From the NCBI RefSeq assembly GCF_017876625.1, contig NZ_JAGIOH010000001.1, positions 4,857,501 to 4,921,500 of the forward strand: DNA of 64,000 bases, read 5' to 3'. Position numbers and translations under genes: made by a program. This document shows, piece by piece, positions 8,991 through 17,233 of this stretch; positions within the stretch are counted from its first letter, which is position 1; each line of letters begins with the position of its first letter. Under the pieces are notes generated by a model, which was given only the letters and a program-made list of their open reading frames with translations, was not told the origin of the DNA and made no database searches. This stretch comes from Streptomyces syringium (GTDB lineage: Bacteria; Actinomycetota; Actinomycetes; Streptomycetales; Streptomycetaceae).

Positions 8991-9938
8991 ATGGACAGTA
9001 TGGACAATCTCGCGACCGTCACCGCCGGACTCACCCTGGTGTGCGGCGCCCTCGGCATCGCCGGCGTGCACCTGTACGCCACCGGGCGGGCCCGGCACCA
9101 GGCGCTGGTCGACCGGCTCTCCGACGCCCCCGCCCTGCCGCCCGGCGGCCGGGCCCGGTACTTCACCGGCCTCGACCGGAGGCTGCGCGGCACCCGCTTC
9201 GGCGGCCGCCTGGAGTCACGGATCGCCTCGACGGGGCTGGACGTCACCCCCGCCGAGTTCGTCCTGTGCACCCTCGCCGCGGCGGCCGGACTATGGCTCG
9301 TCGCGGCCGCCTCCCTCGCACCGTTCTTCGGCCCGCTGGCCGCGGTCGTCGCCCTCTGGTCCGCGTCCGCCTTCCTCGCCTGGCAGCGCCGCAAACGCAT
9401 CGAGAGGTTCATCAACCAGCTCCCCGAGCTGTCCCGCATCCTCGCCAACGCGACCCAGGCCGGACTCGCCCTGCGGACCGCCCTCGGCATGGCGGCGGAC
9501 GAGATGGAGGCCCCGGCGGGCGAGGAACTCGCCAAGGTCGCCGACAGACTGGCCGTCGGCCACTCCGTCGACGCGGCACTCGACGAACTCGCCGACCGGC
9601 TGCCCTCGCGCGAACTGGTCGTCCTGGTCACCACATTGGTGCTGTCGCACAAGGCGGGCGGTACGGTCGTCAGCTCGCTGCGCAACCTCACGACGACCCT
9701 GGAGGAGCGGAAGGAGACCCGGCGGGAGGTCCGCACCCAGCTCTCCCAGGTGACCGTGACGGCGTACGTCGTGCCCCTGATGGGCATCGGCACGCTGCTG
9801 CTCATGGACCGCATCGCACCGGGATCGATCGAGCGGATGACCGACGGCTTCCCGGGGCGGGCGGCCGTGGTCGCCGCCTTCGGGCTCTACGGGCTCGGTT
9901 TCTTCCTCATCCGCCGCATGTCCAAGATCGACGTCTGA
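8991..9938 (+). CDS. tadB: TadB, pilus assembly inner-membrane platform protein
   Basis: 315 aa. An N-terminal membrane segment, a Leu/Ala-rich helical pair (~85-125) and a T2SF/GspF domain (RFINQLPELSRILANATQAGLALRTALGMA, written here in two parts: RFINQLPELSRI and LANATQAGLALRTA) are followed by C-terminal helices (~260-310). GspF-like proteins form the membrane platform that the CpaF ATPase turns. It sits 8 bp after cpaF and 13 bp before tadC in the same transcript. Confidence 0.92.
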   Translation: MDSMDNLATVTAGLTLVCGALGIAGVHLYATGRARHQALVDRLSDAPALPPGGRARYFTGLDRRLRGTRFGGRLESRIASTGLDVTPAEFVLCTLAAAAGLWLVAAASLAPFFGPLAAVVALWSASAFLAWQRRKRIERFINQLPELSRILANATQAGLALRTALGMAADEMEAPAGEELAKVADRLAVGHSVDAALDELADRLPSRELVVLVTTLVLSHKAGGTVVSSLRNLTTTLEERKETRREVRTQLSQVTVTAYVVPLMGIGTLLLMDRIAPGSIERMTDGFPGRAAVVAAFGLYGLGFFLIRRMSKIDV

Positions 9939-9951
9939 GGGGCGGCCGGGA

Positions 9952-10839
9952 ATGGGACTTCTGCTGGCGCTGCTGGTCGGGCTGTCCGTGGCGGGTGCCT
10001 GCTACGGCATCGCCCTCTGCCGCAGCGAGGCCAAGCTGCCCGCCGACCTGGCGCTGGCCCTGGAGGTCGGCGCGACCCGGACGACCGCCGTGGGCTCGGC
10101 CGTCGACCGGCTCGGCATGCGCTACGCACCGCTCGTGCTGCGCATGATGGGCGGCAAACGGGTCGCGAAGGTCCGCACCCGCATCGACCGGGCCGGCAAC
10201 CCCGGCGGCCTCACGGTCGACCGGTACGCGGCACGCCGTGCGGTCTACGGCTTCCTCGGCTTCGGCGGCGCGCTGGTGATGCTGCTCGAAGGACGCGTCC
10301 TCATGGCGCTGCTGCTGATTGCCTTCGGTCTCTTCTGGATCGAGGTCGGTATCTGGGTGGCGGTGCGTGAACGCAAGGACGCGATCGAGCGCACCCTGCC
10401 GGACTTCCTCGACGTCCTCGCGGTGGTGGTGAGCGCGGGGCTGAGCTTCCGGCAGGCCCTGGACCGCGTCTCGGAGAAGTATGAGGGGCCGTGGGCCGAC
10501 GAGCTGCGGATCACCCTGCGCCAGCTGGACATGGGCGTCAGCCGCCGCCAGGCGTTCGACGAGCTGCGCAAGCGCAATGACTCGGAGCAGGTGGCGCAGT
10601 TCGTCACGGCCCTGCAGCAGGGCGAGGAGCTGGGCGCCCCGATCGTGGACACGCTGATCGACATCGCCAATGACATGCGCCGCACCGACGCCCAGCAGGC
10701 CCGCCGCCGCGCGGCCCGGGCCGTACCGAAGGCGACCATGGTCGTCACCACCTTCATGGTTCCGGGCACGATGATCCTGCTGATCGCGGGGTTCTTCCTG
10801 GGCTCGGGCACGGATTTCGGCTCCATCACGGGGGATTGA
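9952..10839 (+). CDS. tadC: TadC, second GspF-like platform protein
   Basis: 295 aa with the same T2SF architecture as TadB: hydrophobic N-terminus, two central helices (~95-135), a soluble GspF motif (LPDFLDVLAVVVSAGLSF, RQALDRVSEKYEGPW) and a C-terminal membrane helix. Tad systems characteristically have this TadB/TadC pair. The ATG has GAGGGG upstream. It is the last gene of the tight block before a 41-bp gap. Confidence 0.92.
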   Translation: MGLLLALLVGLSVAGACYGIALCRSEAKLPADLALALEVGATRTTAVGSAVDRLGMRYAPLVLRMMGGKRVAKVRTRIDRAGNPGGLTVDRYAARRAVYGFLGFGGALVMLLEGRVLMALLLIAFGLFWIEVGIWVAVRERKDAIERTLPDFLDVLAVVVSAGLSFRQALDRVSEKYEGPWADELRITLRQLDMGVSRRQAFDELRKRNDSEQVAQFVTALQQGEELGAPIVDTLIDIANDMRRTDAQQARRRAARAVPKATMVVTTFMVPGTMILLIAGFFLGSGTDFGSITGD

Positions 10840-10880
10840 GCCGCGCACACCTCGCCCGTACCACCGCACAAGGAGACCCC

Positions 10881-11186
10881 ATGGACACCCCGCCCCGCCC
10901 CTCCCGGCCCCCGGAGGGCACTCCCCAGCGGCCCCCGTACGACCCCGGCTCCTCCCGGCACGCCTCCCAGCACACCTCTCCGCACCACGCCGCCCCGTGC
11001 TCGGAGCGGGCCCGCCCGACGGAGGCCGAACAGGGGGCGGGGGCGGTGGGGGAGCGGCTCGGCACCCGGTTCGGGATACGCGAGGAGCCTTCGCGTCTGC
11101 CATCGGATCGGGGATGGCCATCCCCTGACGGGTCCCCGGAAGGTCCCGCCGACGGGTCCTCCGGTGGCCTGACCGAACGGTGGTGA
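10881..11186 (+). CDS. Small Pro/Ser/Arg-rich protein of unknown function between tadC and flp
   Basis: 101 aa from an ATG with a perfect AAGGAG site, so translation is likely. The sequence is low-complexity (PPRPSRPPEGTPQRPPYD) with three closely spaced His residues and no recognisable domain or membrane helix, so it is probably disordered. It could be a real small accessory factor, or the remnant N-terminus of a larger gene that once lay between tadC and flp. The 207 bp that follow up to the pilin start contain no gene and probably hold the flp promoter. Confidence 0.4.
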   Translation: MDTPPRPSRPPEGTPQRPPYDPGSSRHASQHTSPHHAAPCSERARPTEAEQGAGAVGERLGTRFGIREEPSRLPSDRGWPSPDGSPEGPADGSSGGLTERW

Positions 11187-11393
11187 GGCTCATGGGCCGC
11201 CCGGGGTGGGCGAGGTTCAGGAGGCACATGGTGTCCCAACTCCCCCACGGGGGAAGGGATTGGTGCCACGTGACCTGTTCCGCCACCGCCGAATCGGCGT
11301 ACTTTTCTGATGCCGCGAACGGGGACGCGGGTCGTATCACGGAGATCCACCCGCCGGACCGGACGGGCCCGGCTGCCCACGGAGGGGAAGACG

Positions 11394-11663
11394 ATGGGAA
11401 AGCGGTTCTGGGAAGACGGCCTGGGGCACCGCCCGGGAGACGTCCGGGACGCGGGCCGGGACGCCGGCCGGAGGACGGGCCGCAGCGGCGCGGGGGGCCA
11501 TGGGCCCAGTGGCGACCGGTACGGCGACCGGGGGCAGACCTCGATCGAGTACCTGGGCATCATCGCCGTGGTCGTGGCGATCATCCTGGTGCTGACGACG
11601 ACCGACTTCGGCACGATGATCGCGACGGCCATCACCAACCAGATCTCCCAGATCACCGGGTGA
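11394..11663 (+). CDS. flp: Flp-type major prepilin
   Basis: 89 aa from the ATG at 11394 (GGAGGGG upstream); the longer frame from 11310 has no ribosome site. An unusually long, charged 47-residue leader (many Asp/Arg/Gly) ends DRG/QTSIEYLG, a textbook prepilin site with Glu52 at +5 and Tyr53 at +6. The mature subunit would be 42 residues, nearly all of it one hydrophobic helix (IIAVVVAIILVL). This is the expected pilus shaft subunit, cleaved by the peptidase at 15660. The stop overlaps the next start as GTGA. Confidence 0.92.
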   Translation: MGKRFWEDGLGHRPGDVRDAGRDAGRRTGRSGAGGHGPSGDRYGDRGQTSIEYLGIIAVVVAIILVLTTTDFGTMIATAITNQISQITG

Positions 11664-12385
11664 GGCGCGCGCCCTCCGCGCGTCAGGCGACCGACGCCGG
11701 GCAGGCCTTCCCCCTCTACATCACGGCGGTGGCGGGCCTGCTCTTCATCGCCCTGGCCTTCTTCACGGTCGGCCGGGCGGGCGCCACGAAGAACGGCGCG
11801 CAGACGGCGGCGGACGCCGCTGCCCTCGCGGCGGCGCAGAGCTACCGCGATCAGCTGGGCACCAGCTTCCTGCACGCCCTCCGCACCGGCACGGCGTGGC
11901 AGGGCATCGTCCTCGACGGGCAGGTGACGACGGCGGTCGATGTCTGCGGCGCGGCGCTGAGGTTCGCGAAGAGCAACGGCGCCTCGGTACGCGACTGCGC
12001 CCCGGCGCACCCGCCTCCGTCCTTCACCGTCGCGGTCGAGTCCCTGAAGGGCGTGGGCAAGTCGGTGATCCCCGGGACGGAGGACAAGAAGGCCACCGCG
12101 ACGGCGACGGCGGTCGTCACACCGCTCTGTGTGCCGGGTGCCGCACCGCCGGAGCCGAAGCCTTCACCGTCCCAGGAGAAAGGCGACAAGGGCGACGGGG
12201 GCAAGGAGGGAGAGGGCAAGGACGACGGGGGCAGGAGCGACGAGGGCAAGGGCGGTGAGAAGCCCCCCGATAGGCCTGCCGTCCTCTTCCTCGACTGCGA
12301 CGGCAAGCACGTGACGATCGACCCGGGTCACCCCGACCGGCTTCCGGACACGGCGGAGCTGTTCGCCGTGCACCTCGCCGACTGA
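11660..12385 (+). CDS. TadG-like pilus protein with acidic Lys/Gly/Asp-rich insertion
   Basis: 241 aa from a GTG overlapping the flp stop by 4 bp. The N-terminus is a Tad-type (PF13400-like) signal helix: DAGQAFPLYITAVAGLLFIA then GATKNGAQTAADAAALAAA. The middle resembles TadE/TadG extracellular domains. Residues ~170-205 are a low-complexity, highly charged run (GDKGDGGKEGEGKDDGG). The C-terminus is short and conserved-looking (AVLFLDCDGKHVTIDPGHPD). It lacks the +5 Glu, so it is probably an anchored assembly factor and not a processed pilin. Confidence 0.75.
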   Translation: MRRAPSARQATDAGQAFPLYITAVAGLLFIALAFFTVGRAGATKNGAQTAADAAALAAAQSYRDQLGTSFLHALRTGTAWQGIVLDGQVTTAVDVCGAALRFAKSNGASVRDCAPAHPPPSFTVAVESLKGVGKSVIPGTEDKKATATATAVVTPLCVPGAAPPEPKPSPSQEKGDKGDGGKEGEGKDDGGRSDEGKGGEKPPDRPAVLFLDCDGKHVTIDPGHPDRLPDTAELFAVHLAD

Positions 12386-12406
12386 CCAGCGAAGGAAAAG
12401 TTGCCC

Positions 12407-12979
12407 ATGAGCATTCGGCAGACGTCGACGGCCCGGAGGGGCGCGGCCGGTGCGGTGCTGGCGGCCGTCATAGCCCTCGCCGTGGCGGGCTGCGGCAGCG
12501 ACGGCGAGAAGAAGGACGACGCCGGCGCCCCGCGCGCGTCCGGTGCCCCCCGCACGGCCGGGGACAAGCCCGCGCCGGCGCCGAGGGAGACCATCGGCGA
12601 GATCAAGGGGCCCGAGGGGGTGGTCGTCGTGCTCCACTCCGCCGTGCGGGACACCGGGGGGTTCGTCACGGTCAGCGGGGTCGTCGCGAACCGCGGCTCG
12701 AAGCCCTACACCCCGCTGACCTGGCGCTCGAAGGAGACGGAGATGAAGTCCCAGTCGTCGGTGTCCGGGGCGTCGCTCGTGGACCGGGCCGGCAAGAAGC
12801 GGTACCTCGTGCTCCGGGACACGGACGGCGAGTGCCTGTGCACCACGGGCCTGGTCAACATCCGGCCCGACGAGAGCAGACCCGTCTTCGCGCAGTTCCC
12901 CGCGCCGCCCGAGAGCGTCACGGACATCGACTTCCAATTGCCCACCATGCCGACCGTCCGCATCAAGATCTCGGGGTGA
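12407..12979 (+). CDS. Secreted lipoprotein of the Tad locus, function unknown
   Basis: 190 aa. The ATG at 12407 is preferred over an in-frame TTG at 12401 because the GAAGGAAAAG site is correctly spaced only for the ATG. A signal peptide ends in a lipobox (VAGC, Cys29), followed by a charged Pro/Ala linker and a ~120-residue beta-rich domain (VVVVLHSAVRDTGGFVTVSG) with two Cys in GECLCTTG. It was probably a membrane-anchored partner of the OmpA-domain protein that starts 7 bp downstream. Confidence 0.75.
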   Translation: MSIRQTSTARRGAAGAVLAAVIALAVAGCGSDGEKKDDAGAPRASGAPRTAGDKPAPAPRETIGEIKGPEGVVVVLHSAVRDTGGFVTVSGVVANRGSKPYTPLTWRSKETEMKSQSSVSGASLVDRAGKKRYLVLRDTDGECLCTTGLVNIRPDESRPVFAQFPAPPESVTDIDFQLPTMPTVRIKISG

Positions 12980-12986
12980 CCGTCCC

Positions 12987-13619
12987 ATGCCGACGCATCG
13001 GACCCGCCGCGGCGCGGCCGTCGCCACCACCGTGCTCGCCGCGCTCGTAGTCCTCGCGCCGTCCCCCACGCCCGCCCGCGCCGTGGGCGGCCCCGGGGGG
13101 CCCGCCGACACCGCGCCGCCGGTGAAGGTCGACAGCGATGACCCGGACCTCAAGATGCGGGCCGGGGCGAAGCTCGCGCCGGGCCGGGTCCTCGACATCA
13201 AATCGGTGATCGAGACGGACGACGGCGACGAACGCCGCGAGGTCACCAACGTCAACGTGACCTTCGCCCTCCAGGCCGAAGTGCTCTTCGACAAGGACAG
13301 CGCCACGCTCAACCGCGAAGCCAACGCCCGGATCCGGACCATCGCCGACGAGGCCACCAGACACCGCGCGACCATCGTGCGCGTCTTCGGCTTCACCGAC
13401 AGCCTCGGCTCCTCGGGCCACGGCATGGTGCTCTCCAAGCAGCGGGCCGACGCGGTGCAGCGCCAACTCGCCCAGAACGTCGGGTCGTCGGCGGGGGCGT
13501 CGCGCATCAGCTACCAGATCCGCGGCTACGGCGAGCAGTACCCGATCGCCGACAACTCCACCGAAGAGGGCCGCAGGAAGAACCGCCGCGTGGAGGTCAG
13601 TTTCCCCCGCCGGCCGTAG
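12987..13619 (+). CDS. Secreted OmpA-C-domain (peptidoglycan-binding) protein
   Basis: 210 aa with a signal peptide (residues 1-~31, cleavage near ARA). An OmpA/MotB C-terminal domain covers ~90-208: VLFDKDSATLNREANARI, VFGFTDSLGSSGH, LSKQRADAVQRQL, GYGEQYPIADN and the terminal RRVEVSF. Such domains bind the diaminopimelate peptide of peptidoglycan. In a Gram-positive the likely role is to tether the pilus or its lipoprotein partner to the wall; that is an inference from gene order. Confidence 0.88.
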   Translation: MPTHRTRRGAAVATTVLAALVVLAPSPTPARAVGGPGGPADTAPPVKVDSDDPDLKMRAGAKLAPGRVLDIKSVIETDDGDERREVTNVNVTFALQAEVLFDKDSATLNREANARIRTIADEATRHRATIVRVFGFTDSLGSSGHGMVLSKQRADAVQRQLAQNVGSSAGASRISYQIRGYGEQYPIADNSTEEGRRKNRRVEVSFPRRP

Positions 13620-13806
13620 GGCGACGGCCGGACGTGCGGTGCGGCACCCCCCGTACCGCGCCCGCGGTGCAGCGCGAGTCTCCGGCCAAGAGGCGCGCGC
13701 CGCGCCCCGCGCATCGACCCCCGCGCTCCGGGCCGGTGTGCGGGAGTGTGCGGCGGGGCAGGATGGAGCAGCCCGAAGGTCGGGGGAGAGCTGAGGGAGG
13801 CGGGAG

Positions 13807-15123
13807 ATGAGGGGCCGGCGGACAGCCAGGGGCGGGCTCGTCGGAATGGCCGCGATGGGGGCGTTGATGACGGCCGGTCCTGCGGGAGCGGTCGGGAATG
13901 CCGAGGACGGGGGTGCGTACCGGATGGCGCCCGGTGCGAACCCCGTCAAAGGCGCGGCGACCGCGGGTGACGCGCCCCTGCTCGCCGAAGGGATGTACAC
14001 GGACAGCCTCAAGCCGGGTGCGACGAAGTACTACGGCGTCGAGCTGGACGACGCGTCGAGCGCGTACGTCTCGGCGATCGCCGTGCCCCGGGAGGGCAGT
14101 GTGCCGGGGGCCCAGGACGGCATCGGAGTGTCGATGCGGACCGCGGACGGCAGGCGCTGTGGCCTCGGGCACCAGCGCACCTTCGCGGCGCAGGGCGGTG
14201 CGTATCCGACGGGGGACTACGCGGAGCGGGTGGTCGAGCCGCGGGGTGTGTGCCGCGGCGCCGGGCGCTATGTCGTCACCGTGACGCGCGGGGAGGCCAC
14301 CGGCGGGAGCACGGCGGCGCTGCCGATCGAGCTGGCGTACATGTCCGAGCCCGCCGTGCGCAAGGGGACCGAAGGCTCCCCGGCGGCAGGCGGCAAGAGC
14401 ACGCCCGGGGCCGCCCAGGAGTCCGCGGCGTCCCGGCCCGCGGCCTCGGGCGGAGCCGAGCAGAGCGCCGAGGGCGGCACGGGCTTCAATGACGCCGCCG
14501 AGGTGCGGGCCGGCTCGGTGAAGGGATCGGTGGAGCCCGGCGACACGCGGTTCTACCGTGTGCCGGTCGGCTGGGGGCAACGGCTGCGGGTCACGGCGGA
14601 CTTCGGAGCAGCGCCGTCGGGTTCCGCGTTCCACGCGGCGAACGGGGTGCGGCTGGCGTTGAGCAACACCGCGCGCGGCCTGGTCGCCAACCGGAACGGC
14701 GGCTATCAGGGCAAGCCGAAGTCCCTCTCCCTGGAGACGGCCCCGGTCGCCTACGCCAACCGTCTCGGTGCGGGCCTGGACGCGGCCACCAAGGCGATGC
14801 GCTTCGCGGGCGCCTACTACCTCCAGGTCAGCGTCCATCCGGCCGTGGCCGGAAAGGTCTCCGGAAGTGTGCCGTTCACCTTGCGCATCGGTGTGGAGGG
14901 CGAGCCTGCCAAGGGCCCGGAATATGTGAAGGACCCGGGGGAGTTCGGGGGCAGCATGCTGCCCCTCGCGGGTGACGGAACGGTGCCCGGCGGGGTCCGG
15001 GACGGCGGCTCCGGCCGGAGCGACCGGCTGCGGCTGGTGGGATACGCCGGTGTCGGTACGGGATCCGTGCTGCTGCTCGGGCTCGGCGGATGGTCGCTGG
15101 CCGCGCGCCGCTGGAAGAACTGA
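13807..15123 (+). CDS. Membrane-anchored extracellular protein of the Tad locus
   Basis: 438 aa. A signal peptide (residues 1-~30) is followed by two related beta-type units, about 55-180 (LKPGATKYYGVELDDASSAY) and 235-375 (VEPGDTRFYRVPVGWGQRLR). Both carry the L/V-x-P-G-x-T-x-Y/F-Y-x-V pattern of pre-peptidase C-terminal-like domains. An Ala/Ser/Gly-rich linker separates them. A C-terminal transmembrane helix (~413-432) with a short basic tail (AARRWKN) anchors it. In other Streptomyces pilus loci similar surface proteins occur, but I do not know the function. It lies 187 bp after the OmpA gene; that gap shows no other gene. Confidence 0.65.
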   Translation: MRGRRTARGGLVGMAAMGALMTAGPAGAVGNAEDGGAYRMAPGANPVKGAATAGDAPLLAEGMYTDSLKPGATKYYGVELDDASSAYVSAIAVPREGSVPGAQDGIGVSMRTADGRRCGLGHQRTFAAQGGAYPTGDYAERVVEPRGVCRGAGRYVVTVTRGEATGGSTAALPIELAYMSEPAVRKGTEGSPAAGGKSTPGAAQESAASRPAASGGAEQSAEGGTGFNDAAEVRAGSVKGSVEPGDTRFYRVPVGWGQRLRVTADFGAAPSGSAFHAANGVRLALSNTARGLVANRNGGYQGKPKSLSLETAPVAYANRLGAGLDAATKAMRFAGAYYLQVSVHPAVAGKVSGSVPFTLRIGVEGEPAKGPEYVKDPGEFGGSMLPLAGDGTVPGGVRDGGSGRSDRLRLVGYAGVGTGSVLLLGLGGWSLAARRWKN

Positions 15124-15157
15124 CGGAAGGCCGGCGGACGGGCGGCCGGCTGCCGGG

Positions 15158-15553
15158 TCAGGGCGAGATCTCCACACGGCCCCCCGGGCGCAGCCCCCAG
15201 CGGGCCATGGTGCCTGCTTCCGCTTCCAGCACATGGCGGGCCCCGAGCCGCGGCCGGCCGAGGCGGCCGGGTGCCATGGTCCGTACCGCCAGGACGGTCA
15301 GGTGCCGGTCCACGTAGGCGACATCGATGGCGAAGCGCATCCGGAAGGTGTGAACGCTGCCGGCGGGTGTGAGCAGCAGCGCGCCCTCGATGCCGTCCCG
15401 GCCGAGCAGCCCCCGGGTGCGGACCCGGTAGGAGGCGGCGATCTCCAGCGGGACGAGCGTCTCCCGCGACCTGTCGTCGTCCGATGCCGTCCCGCTCGCG
15501 ACCGTGCCGTGCACTACCCGGAGTTGGGCCCTGCCGTCCCGCAGGTGAGGCAT
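15158..15553 (-). CDS. DUF192 family protein
   Basis: 131 aa. The DUF192 (COG1430) signature is clear: SYRVRTRGLLGRDGIEGALL, then HTFRMRFAIDVAYVD, then VLEAEAGTMARWGL. Family members are small, mostly beta proteins of unknown function that are often exported; no signal peptide is visible here. The gene is convergent to the anchored protein gene and divergent from the prepilin peptidase. Confidence 0.85.
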   Translation of the reverse strand: MPHLRDGRAQLRVVHGTVASGTASDDDRSRETLVPLEIAASYRVRTRGLLGRDGIEGALLLTPAGSVHTFRMRFAIDVAYVDRHLTVLAVRTMAPGRLGRPRLGARHVLEAEAGTMARWGLRPGGRVEISP

Positions 15554-15647
15554 GTGCCGCTCCCTTCGACCGGTCGTCCGTGCCGGGTGTCCGGCGCGTC
15601 CTCGGCCACTTTATCCACAGGCTTCAGCGGGGTTTTGGAAGCATGCG

Positions 15648-15653
15648 TAGCCT
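15648..15653 (+). promoter_or_regulatory. Leaderless -10 box of prepilin peptidase gene
   Basis: TAGCCT fits the TAnnnT -10 consensus and ends six bases before the ATG at 15660, so the transcript probably begins at the start codon. Confidence 0.55.
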
Positions 15654-15659
15654 CGGAGC

Positions 15660-16385
15660 ATGTACTCGCTGCTGATCGTCCTCGCCGCCGTATTCGGCTG
15701 TGTGGCGGGGCTGTTGATGCCGCGCGCCCGGTATCGGCTGTCCGTCGAGCCCGAGGAGGCATGGCGGTCGGCGGGCCCGTGCGGGCATGCCGTCGGCGGG
15801 TGGCTCGGGCGGGCGCGGTGTGCGGTGTGCGCGGGGGGATACGGGGTGGGGGCACTGTCTTCCGCGGCGTTGACGGCCCTGGTGTGTGCGAGTCTCGCGG
15901 CCGTGGTGGGGATACGTCCCGAGCTGGTGGTGTGGCTTGCGGCGGCGCCGACAGCCGTCCTGCTGGCGGGAGTTGACATGGCGGTGCGCCGCCTGCCGGA
16001 TGTGCTGACGCTGCCGTTGGCGGCGGGGGTGGCGGGGCTGCTCGGGGTGGCGGCGCTGATCCCCGGGGCGGCGGGGTCGTGGTGGGGGGCGTTGTGGGGC
16101 GGGCTGGCGATGGGGGGTGGGTATTTCGGGCTGTTCCTCGTTCATCCGAGCGGGATGGGCTTCGGTGACGCGAAGTTGGCGGTCGGGCTGGGGTGCGTGC
16201 TGGGGTGGTACGGCTGGGCGGTGCTGTTCCTCGGGGCGTTCGCGGGGCTGCTGCTGGGGTCGTTGTACGGGACGGCGCTGCTGGTGACGCGGCGGGCGCG
16301 GCGCGGGGAGGCGCTGGCCTTCGGGCCGTTCATGATCGCGGGGGCATGGCTGGGGGTGCTGATAGGCGGGGCGACGAGCGGCTGA
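15660..16385 (+). CDS. tadV: Prepilin peptidase (TadV/CpaA, A24 family)
   Basis: 241-aa polytopic membrane protease. The two catalytic aspartates are visible: Asp106 in GVDMAVRRLPD and Asp170 in GMGFGD. About seven hydrophobic helices are present. The N-terminal region keeps three cysteines (41, 54, 57) reminiscent of the methylase-domain zinc motif of larger PilD enzymes, but the domain is short. It should cleave Flp (11394), TadE (7148) and possibly the fused CpaE-TadE (5456), all of which have G/xxxxE sites. It has its own leaderless promoter apart from the main pilus operon. Confidence 0.92.
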   Translation: MYSLLIVLAAVFGCVAGLLMPRARYRLSVEPEEAWRSAGPCGHAVGGWLGRARCAVCAGGYGVGALSSAALTALVCASLAAVVGIRPELVVWLAAAPTAVLLAGVDMAVRRLPDVLTLPLAAGVAGLLGVAALIPGAAGSWWGALWGGLAMGGGYFGLFLVHPSGMGFGDAKLAVGLGCVLGWYGWAVLFLGAFAGLLLGSLYGTALLVTRRARRGEALAFGPFMIAGAWLGVLIGGATSG

Positions 16386-16471
16386 GCCCGCGCGAGCCCC
16401 GTGCGAGCCTCTCCGGTCCGTGAGCTCGGTCAGCGAGGCCGGTCCGCAGGCGTCATGCCCCGCAGAAGTTT

Positions 16472-16502
16472 ATGTACCGAGCGATCCAAAACATGCTACG
16501 GT
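16472..16502 (+). promoter_or_regulatory. Promoter and putative operator of TetR gene
   Basis: TACGGT (16497-16502) is a TAnnnT -10 box ending six bases before the ATG at 16509, which points to a leaderless transcript. ACCGAGCGATC (16477-16487) just upstream overlaps the expected -35 region and resembles the ACCGAnCGnTC core of TetR-family operators, so autorepression is likely. Confidence 0.5.
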
Positions 16503-16508
16503 CACACC

Positions 16509-17090
16509 ATGGCCCGACCGAGGAAGTTCGACGAGGAGCGGGCGGTCGACGCCGCGCTGGAGGCGTTCTGGACCGCCGGGTACGAGGCGACCTCGACCCA
16601 GGATCTGTGTGACGCCACCGGTCTCGGCCGGAGCAGCATCTACAACACGTTCAAGAGCAAGCGTGATCTCTTCCAGCGCGCCCTTCTCCTCTATATGGAG
16701 CGCAAGACCGGCGAACTGATCGAGCTGCTGGAGAGCGACCTGCCCGTCCGGGAGAAGCTCCGGACCGCGCTCGTCCGCATCGTCGACGAGGAGTCCGAGC
16801 ACGTCGACGACGGCCGCGGCTGTCTGGTTGTCAACACCGCCATCGAGCTGGCCGCGCGCGACCGTGAGGTGGCGCACGACCTGGAGCGGGACTACGGGCG
16901 GCGGCTCGACGCGCTCGCCGCCGCCATCGAGGCCGGGCAGCGGGACGGCGATATCGGCCGCGCCAAGGACGCCCGCACCCTCGCGCATTTCCTGATCGCG
17001 TCCGTCGGCGGCATGCGGGTCTCTGCCCGTGCCGGCGCGGGGCGCGACGCGCTCGAAGGGGTCGTGCGCACCACGCTCGACGCGCTCTGA
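16509..17090 (+). CDS. TetR-family transcriptional regulator
   Basis: 193 aa from the ATG at 16509, chosen because of the leaderless -10 box. The N-terminal helix-turn-helix is typical (VDAALEAFWTAGYEATSTQD, LCDATGLGRSSIYNTFKSKR, then DLFQRAL). The ligand-binding half contains CLVVNTAIELA, found in the subgroup controlling small-molecule and drug exporters. The MFS exporter starts 143 bp downstream on the same strand, with a palindrome in between, so it is probably the target. Confidence 0.88.
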   Translation: MARPRKFDEERAVDAALEAFWTAGYEATSTQDLCDATGLGRSSIYNTFKSKRDLFQRALLLYMERKTGELIELLESDLPVREKLRTALVRIVDEESEHVDDGRGCLVVNTAIELAARDREVAHDLERDYGRRLDALAAAIEAGQRDGDIGRAKDARTLAHFLIASVGGMRVSARAGAGRDALEGVVRTTLDAL

Positions 17091-17174
17091 GCCCCGGACG
17101 GCCCGAACCTCCCGCCGCATCGGTGTGCCGTCCGGGCTTCCACGCGGCATCCGGACGGCTTCCGCATGGGCGCG

Positions 17175-17196
17175 TTTTGAACTGATCAATACAAAA
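17175..17196. promoter_or_regulatory. Palindromic operator candidate before MFS exporter
   Basis: A 22-nt imperfect palindrome with TTTTG and CAAAA arms around a TGATCA centre (9 of 11 positions symmetric) lies 37 bp upstream of the GTG at 17234. It is AT-rich compared with its surroundings and is a plausible site for the upstream TetR regulator. Confidence 0.5.
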
Positions 17197-17233
17197 CCAC
17201 TGACGTCAACGAGAACTCACAGGGGGACCCGCT

